This document shows, piece after piece, positions 13,082 through 16,157 of a DNA stretch of 16,157 bases (positions are counted from its first letter, which is position 1; every line of letters begins with the position of its first letter). The notes under the pieces are model-generated. The model was not told the DNA's origin and did no database searches. It was given only the letters and a program-made list of their open reading frames with translations. Origin of the DNA: Nitrospirae bacterium RIFCSPHIGHO2_01_FULL_66_17 (GTDB lineage: Bacteria > Nitrospirota > Nitrospiria > 2-01-FULL-66-17); NCBI GenBank assembly GCA_001803875.1, contig MHEO01000082.1, positions 2,660 to 18,816 of the forward strand. Reading direction: 5' to 3'. Position numbers and translations under genes: made by a program.

Positions 13082-14401
13082 GTGGATATTCCCTGGTACG
13101 CGATCGTCGCGATCGTCGCGCTCGTCCTCGCCAACGGGTTTTTCGCCGCCGCCGAAATCGCGATCATCACCATGCGGAAGAGCCGGGTCTTGCATCTCGT
13201 CGAGGCCGGCAGGCACCGGGCGCTCGACCTGCAGCGGCTGCAGGCCGACCCCGAACGGTTCATCGCCGCCATCCAGATCGGGATCACGGTGGTCAGCGCG
13301 CTCGCGGGCGCCGTCGGCGGCGTGACCGCGATCGAGAACCTCAAGCCCTACCTGGAGCAGATTCCGTATCCGGTGCTCCGCGACGCCAGCGAGGGGATCG
13401 CCCTCGCCATTGTCGTCGTGGCGATTTCCTATCTCTCGCTGGTGTTCGGCGAACTCGTGCCGAAATCCCTGGCGTTGCGCTACCCCGAAACCATCGCGCT
13501 TTGGGTCGCGTGGCCGATCGAGGTGCTGGCGCGGCTGTCGTCGGTGGTCATCACCATCCTGACCTGGTCCAGCCGCCTCCTCCTCAAGCCCTTCGGCGCG
13601 ACGCGGGAGCACCAGTTCGTGTCGGAAGAGGAGATCAAAAGCCTCCTGCTGGAGGGGCGCCAGAAGGGCGTGTTCGACTCCACCGAGCAGGAGCTGATCC
13701 ACTCGGTGTTCGAGTTCACCGACATCTCCGTGAAAGAGGTCATGGTGCCGCGGCCCAACATCCACGCGATCAAACTCGATACGCCGACTGATGCCGTGCT
13801 GGCCGACATCGTCGAGGCCAAGTTCTCGCGGTATCCGGTGTACCGGGAGGAACTCAACGACATCTGCGGCATCGTCTATTACAAGGACCTGTTGGGCGCC
13901 ATGGCCCGGCGGGAGCCGATCGACCTGAAAACCCTCATGCACCCGGCCTATTTCGTGCCCGAGAGCATGAAGGTCAGCCACTTGCTGAAGGAGATGCAGC
14001 GGCGGCACACGCAGATGGCGATCGTGATCAACGAATACGGGGCCGTCGAGGGCCTGGCCACGATGGAGGACCTCATCGAGGAAATCGTGGGCGAGATTCG
14101 GGACGAGTACGATCTCGAGGAGCGGCCCGTCGAGCGGCTCCAGGACGGCTCGCTCGTGGTCGACGCCGCGCTCTCGGTGCGCGATCTCAAGGAGGAATAC
14201 GGCCTCCCGATCCCCGAATCGCCGCTCTACGAGACGCTCGGGGGCTTCGTGATGGCCCAGTTGCAAAACGTCCCGCGCAGCGGGGCCATCACGCACTACG
14301 GCCAGTACAAGTTCACGATCGTCGATATGGAGGGGCGGCGCATCATGAAGGTAAAAGTCGAGAAGGCCCCCGGACTGGTCGAGAAAAAGGTCGCGCCGTA
14401 A
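13082..14401 (+). CDS. CorC/HlyC-family transporter-like protein (CNNM, CBS pair, CorC domain)
   Basis: A 439-residue membrane protein with the family order. The CNNM/DUF21 transmembrane domain covers residues 5-165, with helices near 6-28, 62-82, 104-126 and 135-160 and the conserved FGELVPKSLALRYPE at 122-136. Two CBS domains follow (about 215-275 with EVMVPRPNI, and 282-340 with AIVINEYGAVEGLATMEDLI), then the CorC_HlyC domain (353-430). Relatives are linked to magnesium or cobalt efflux or tolerance, and the older name hemolysin C is misleading. The start is GTG at 13082: the frame is open further upstream, but the promoter at 13018-13047 and the domain start argue against it. GGAG lies 11 bases before the GTG. 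It ends seven bases from the convergent pabC-like gene, with no terminator between them. Confidence 0.9.
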   Translation: MDIPWYAIVAIVALVLANGFFAAAEIAIITMRKSRVLHLVEAGRHRALDLQRLQADPERFIAAIQIGITVVSALAGAVGGVTAIENLKPYLEQIPYPVLRDASEGIALAIVVVAISYLSLVFGELVPKSLALRYPETIALWVAWPIEVLARLSSVVITILTWSSRLLLKPFGATREHQFVSEEEIKSLLLEGRQKGVFDSTEQELIHSVFEFTDISVKEVMVPRPNIHAIKLDTPTDAVLADIVEAKFSRYPVYREELNDICGIVYYKDLLGAMARREPIDLKTLMHPAYFVPESMKVSHLLKEMQRRHTQMAIVINEYGAVEGLATMEDLIEEIVGEIRDEYDLEERPVERLQDGSLVVDAALSVRDLKEEYGLPIPESPLYETLGGFVMAQLQNVPRSGAITHYGQYKFTIVDMEGRRIMKVKVEKAPGLVEKKVAP

Positions 14402-14408
14402 CGTCGGG

Positions 14409-15275
14409 TCACGTCCGTCCCGACGACCCCTCCAGGACCAGCGCGCGATACAGGCGGCGCAGCGCGACCGCGACGGCGCCCGGCCGACCGTCGCCGACCC
14501 TCCGGCCGTCGACGGTCGTCACCGGCAACACCTCCATCCCCGTGCTGGTCAGAAAGACTTCGTCGGCGGCCTGCAGGTCGTCGGGCGTGAGCGGGGTTTC
14601 GTCGCAGGCGAGTCCCTCGCGGCGCGCCAGGTCGATCACCACGCCCCGCGTGATGCCGGCCAGGAGGCCGACGGAGGTCGGCGGCGTGGCGATCCGGCCT
14701 CCCGCCGCGCAAAACACGTTGCTCGCGCTGCCTTCGGCGACCAGGCCCGATTCCGTGCAGAGGATCGCCTCGTCGGCGCCCCGGGCGATCGCTTCCCGCT
14801 TGGCCTGCACGTGCGTCAGGAAACTCAGCGGTTTGAGCGCGGGATCGAGGCACGACGGCGGCACGCGCGTCGCGGCGGCGATCATCGCCGAGGCGCCGCG
14901 CGCGTACAGCGGTTCGGGATAGCCTGAGAACGGGCGTCCGACCACGACCACCGTCGGCCGCGCCGCGTCGTCCGGCGCCCACCCCTCCGAGCCGCCCCGC
15001 GTCACGGTGGACCGCACGAGCCCGCCGCCGAGCGCGTTGCGGTCGATGACCTCGAGGATGACGGCCGCGAACGCGTCGCGGCCCGGGAGCCCCGGGATGC
15101 CCAGCGCCGCCGCCGAGGCGAGGAGCCTCCGGACGTGGGCGTCCGGCAGAAACGGGCGGCCGTCATAGACCCTGAGCGTGTCGAAGACGCCGTCGCCGTA
15201 TCGAAACCCGCGATCGTGCACCGACACCGCGGCCTCATGGTCCGGCACAAACGCCCCGTTGACGTACGCCCACAT
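14409..15275 (-). CDS. pabC: Class-IV PLP enzyme, probable aminodeoxychorismate lyase (PabC-like)
   Basis: A 288-residue fold-type IV PLP protein. The N-terminal motif HDRGFRYGDGVFDTLRVYDG spans residues 20-39. The PLP lysine should be K148 in LKPLSFLTHVQAKREA, followed by DEAILCTESGLVAEGSASN (168-186), which includes the family glutamate E181. GIT (about 209-211) marks the phosphate-binding turn. Class IV includes branched-chain and D-amino-acid aminotransferases as well as the lyase that makes p-aminobenzoate. The lyase call rests on the position four bases after a PabB-like gene. The start at 15275 fits the domain start; the frame extends upstream only inside that neighbour. The ribosome site is poor, which fits translational coupling. 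Confidence 0.78.
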   Translation of the reverse strand: MWAYVNGAFVPDHEAAVSVHDRGFRYGDGVFDTLRVYDGRPFLPDAHVRRLLASAAALGIPGLPGRDAFAAVILEVIDRNALGGGLVRSTVTRGGSEGWAPDDAARPTVVVVGRPFSGYPEPLYARGASAMIAAATRVPPSCLDPALKPLSFLTHVQAKREAIARGADEAILCTESGLVAEGSASNVFCAAGGRIATPPTSVGLLAGITRGVVIDLARREGLACDETPLTPDDLQAADEVFLTSTGMEVLPVTTVDGRRVGDGRPGAVAVALRRLYRALVLEGSSGRT

Positions 15276-15279
15276 GGGA

Positions 15280-16157
15280 CTATCCCGGCGTCTCGCCCAG
15301 CGCCTCGAACAGGGCCCGGGCCTTGTACAGCGTTTCGGAATACTCCCTGTCAGGATCCGAGTCCGCCACGATGCCCGCGCCGGCGTGGAGCGACACCTCG
15401 CCACGCCGGCTGACCAGCGTGCGGATCGCGATGTTCCAGTCCATGTCGCCCGACCACGAGAGGTAGCCGATCGATCCGGTATAGAGCCCGCGGGGCAAGG
15501 GTTCGATCTCCTCGATGATCTCCAGGCAGCGGATCTTCGGCACGCCGGTGACGGTGCCGCCGGGAAAGACTGCGTCGAGCAGATCGAACCCCGTGGCGCC
15601 GTCGCGCAGGGCGCCGCGAATGTTGGAGACGATGTGGATCACGTGGGAATACCGCTCGGTCACCATGAACTCGTCGACCTTCACACTGCCGTAGGCGCAC
15701 ACCCGGCCGAGGTCGTTGCGTTCGAGGTCGACCAGCATGAGGTGCTCGGCGCGTTCCTTGGCGTTGAGCAGCAGGTCGGCGGTCAGGTCGGCGTCCTCTG
15801 CGGCGTCCGCGCCGCGCGGCCGGGTGCCCGCGATCGGCCGGGTGTCCGCCTCGCGCCCGGAGAGCCGGACAAGGCGTTCGGGGGACGAACTGACGACCTG
15901 GGCGTCGCCCAGGTCGAGATAGGCCGCGAAGGGGGAGGGGTTGATCGCCCGCAGGCGACGATAGAGCGAGAAGGCGTCGCGGTCGCCGAGGGGCGCCGCG
16001 AACCGTTGCGCCAGATTGGCCTGAAAGATATCCCCCGCGGCAATGTAGGCCTTGGCGCGCTCGACCATGGCGCAATAGTCGGCGCGGGACGTGCACGGAG
16101 AGACGGTGAGCGGCGCGAAGGGCGGGTCGGGCGGCGGCCGGCGGCCGCCCGACCCGG
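15280..16157 (-). CDS. pabB: Chorismate-utilising enzyme, PabB/TrpE family (5' truncated at the right edge)
   Basis: The frame runs from the right edge to TAG at 15280, giving 291 visible residues: the chorismate-binding half of a PabB/TrpE enzyme. The segment AYIAAGDIFQANLAQRF and the later motifs ERAEHLMLVDLERNDLGRV, FPGGTVTGVPKIRCLEIIEE and SLHAGAGIVADSDPDREYSE are all typical and include the expected metal-binding glutamates. An adjacent pabC-like gene favours aminodeoxychorismate synthase, for p-aminobenzoate and folate. However, the diagnostic motif reads PIAGT (15823-15837), whereas E. coli-type PabB has PIKGT with a nucleophilic lysine and TrpE has PIAGT. An anthranilate or mixed role is therefore possible. 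The upstream codons near the edge encode a Pro/Gly/Arg-rich stretch, probably a linker. Confidence 0.78.
   Translation of the reverse strand, partial: GSGGRRPPPDPPFAPLTVSPCTSRADYCAMVERAKAYIAAGDIFQANLAQRFAAPLGDRDAFSLYRRLRAINPSPFAAYLDLGDAQVVSSSPERLVRLSGREADTRPIAGTRPRGADAAEDADLTADLLLNAKERAEHLMLVDLERNDLGRVCAYGSVKVDEFMVTERYSHVIHIVSNIRGALRDGATGFDLLDAVFPGGTVTGVPKIRCLEIIEEIEPLPRGLYTGSIGYLSWSGDMDWNIAIRTLVSRRGEVSLHAGAGIVADSDPDREYSETLYKARALFEALGETPG
16123..16156. repeat. GC-rich inverted repeat at the right edge
   Basis: CGGGTCGGGCGGC (16123-16135) is repeated perfectly as its reverse complement (16144-16156) around an eight-base loop. It lies inside the PabB-like reading frame, over the Pro/Arg-rich linker codons. 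It could form a stable hairpin in DNA or mRNA, and such a structure can also break an assembly. Confidence 0.6.

Noticed and set aside
1..16157. CRISPR array, prophage, transposase or defence system
   Set aside because: I saw no regularly spaced direct repeats, integrase, transposase or recognisable defence protein on either strand.

Overview
The window is a GC-rich bacterial chromosome segment of dense housekeeping genes. It carries a dnaX-ybaB-recR locus, a reductive-TCA-type 2-oxoacid:ferredoxin oxidoreductase split into small subunits, an mglBA pair and a sulfate-assimilation operon of the APS-reductase type. Together with the style of the proteins this points to a Nitrospirota-like chemolithoautotroph (inference from gene content only; no rRNA or taxonomic marker is present). 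No phage, transposase, CRISPR array or resistance/defence island is visible.

Layout. (1) 2-1431, + strand: 3' end of dnaX, then ybaB and recR, the classic DNA repair/replication cluster. (2) 1431-1879: a 126-bp imperfect palindromic repeat-like element that abuts the recR stop codon, followed by two promoter candidates in tandem. (3) 1880-4990, + strand: alpha, beta, gamma and ferredoxin-like delta subunits of a 2-oxoacid:ferredoxin oxidoreductase, ended by a strong intrinsic terminator. A small helical protein gene (5077-5337) follows and may encode the fifth (epsilon-like) subunit. (4) 5381-6529, + strand: promoter, mglB and mglA (roadblock GAP-like protein and its small GTPase), then tRNA-Asn and a 13-bp hairpin. 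(5) 6836-7315, + strand: a UspA-type stress protein. (6) 8331 down to 7248, - strand: three small genes linked by ATGA overlaps (DUF2784 membrane protein, DUF3465 protein, and an unrecognised 78-residue protein whose 3' end lies antisense inside the usp gene). (7) 12821 down to 8485, - strand: cysH (APS reductase), a sulfite reductase carrying a C-terminal TusA domain, and sat (ATP sulfurylase), from a good sigma70 promoter with an operator-like palindrome at the predicted start site. (8) 13082-14401, + strand: a CorC/HlyC-family (CNNM plus CBS) membrane protein divergent from cysH. (9) - strand from the right edge to 14409: a TrpE/PabB-family chorismate enzyme (5' end outside the window) and a class-IV aminotransferase/lyase (PabC-like), a probable p-aminobenzoate pair for folate.

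How the parts fit. The oxidoreductase would fix CO2 by reductive carboxylation of acetyl-CoA or succinyl-CoA using reduced ferredoxin. The sat-cysH-sir operon converts sulfate to APS, sulfite and sulfide without an APS kinase/PAPS step. The TusA tail may pass sulfur on or help the reductase. The most unusual features are the sulfite reductase with complete cluster-type cysteine sets in both halves plus the TusA fusion, the PIAGT (not PIKGT) motif in a pabB-like gene next to pabC, the palindromic element at recR, and the coupled DUF2784/DUF3465/small-protein operon running antisense into usp.
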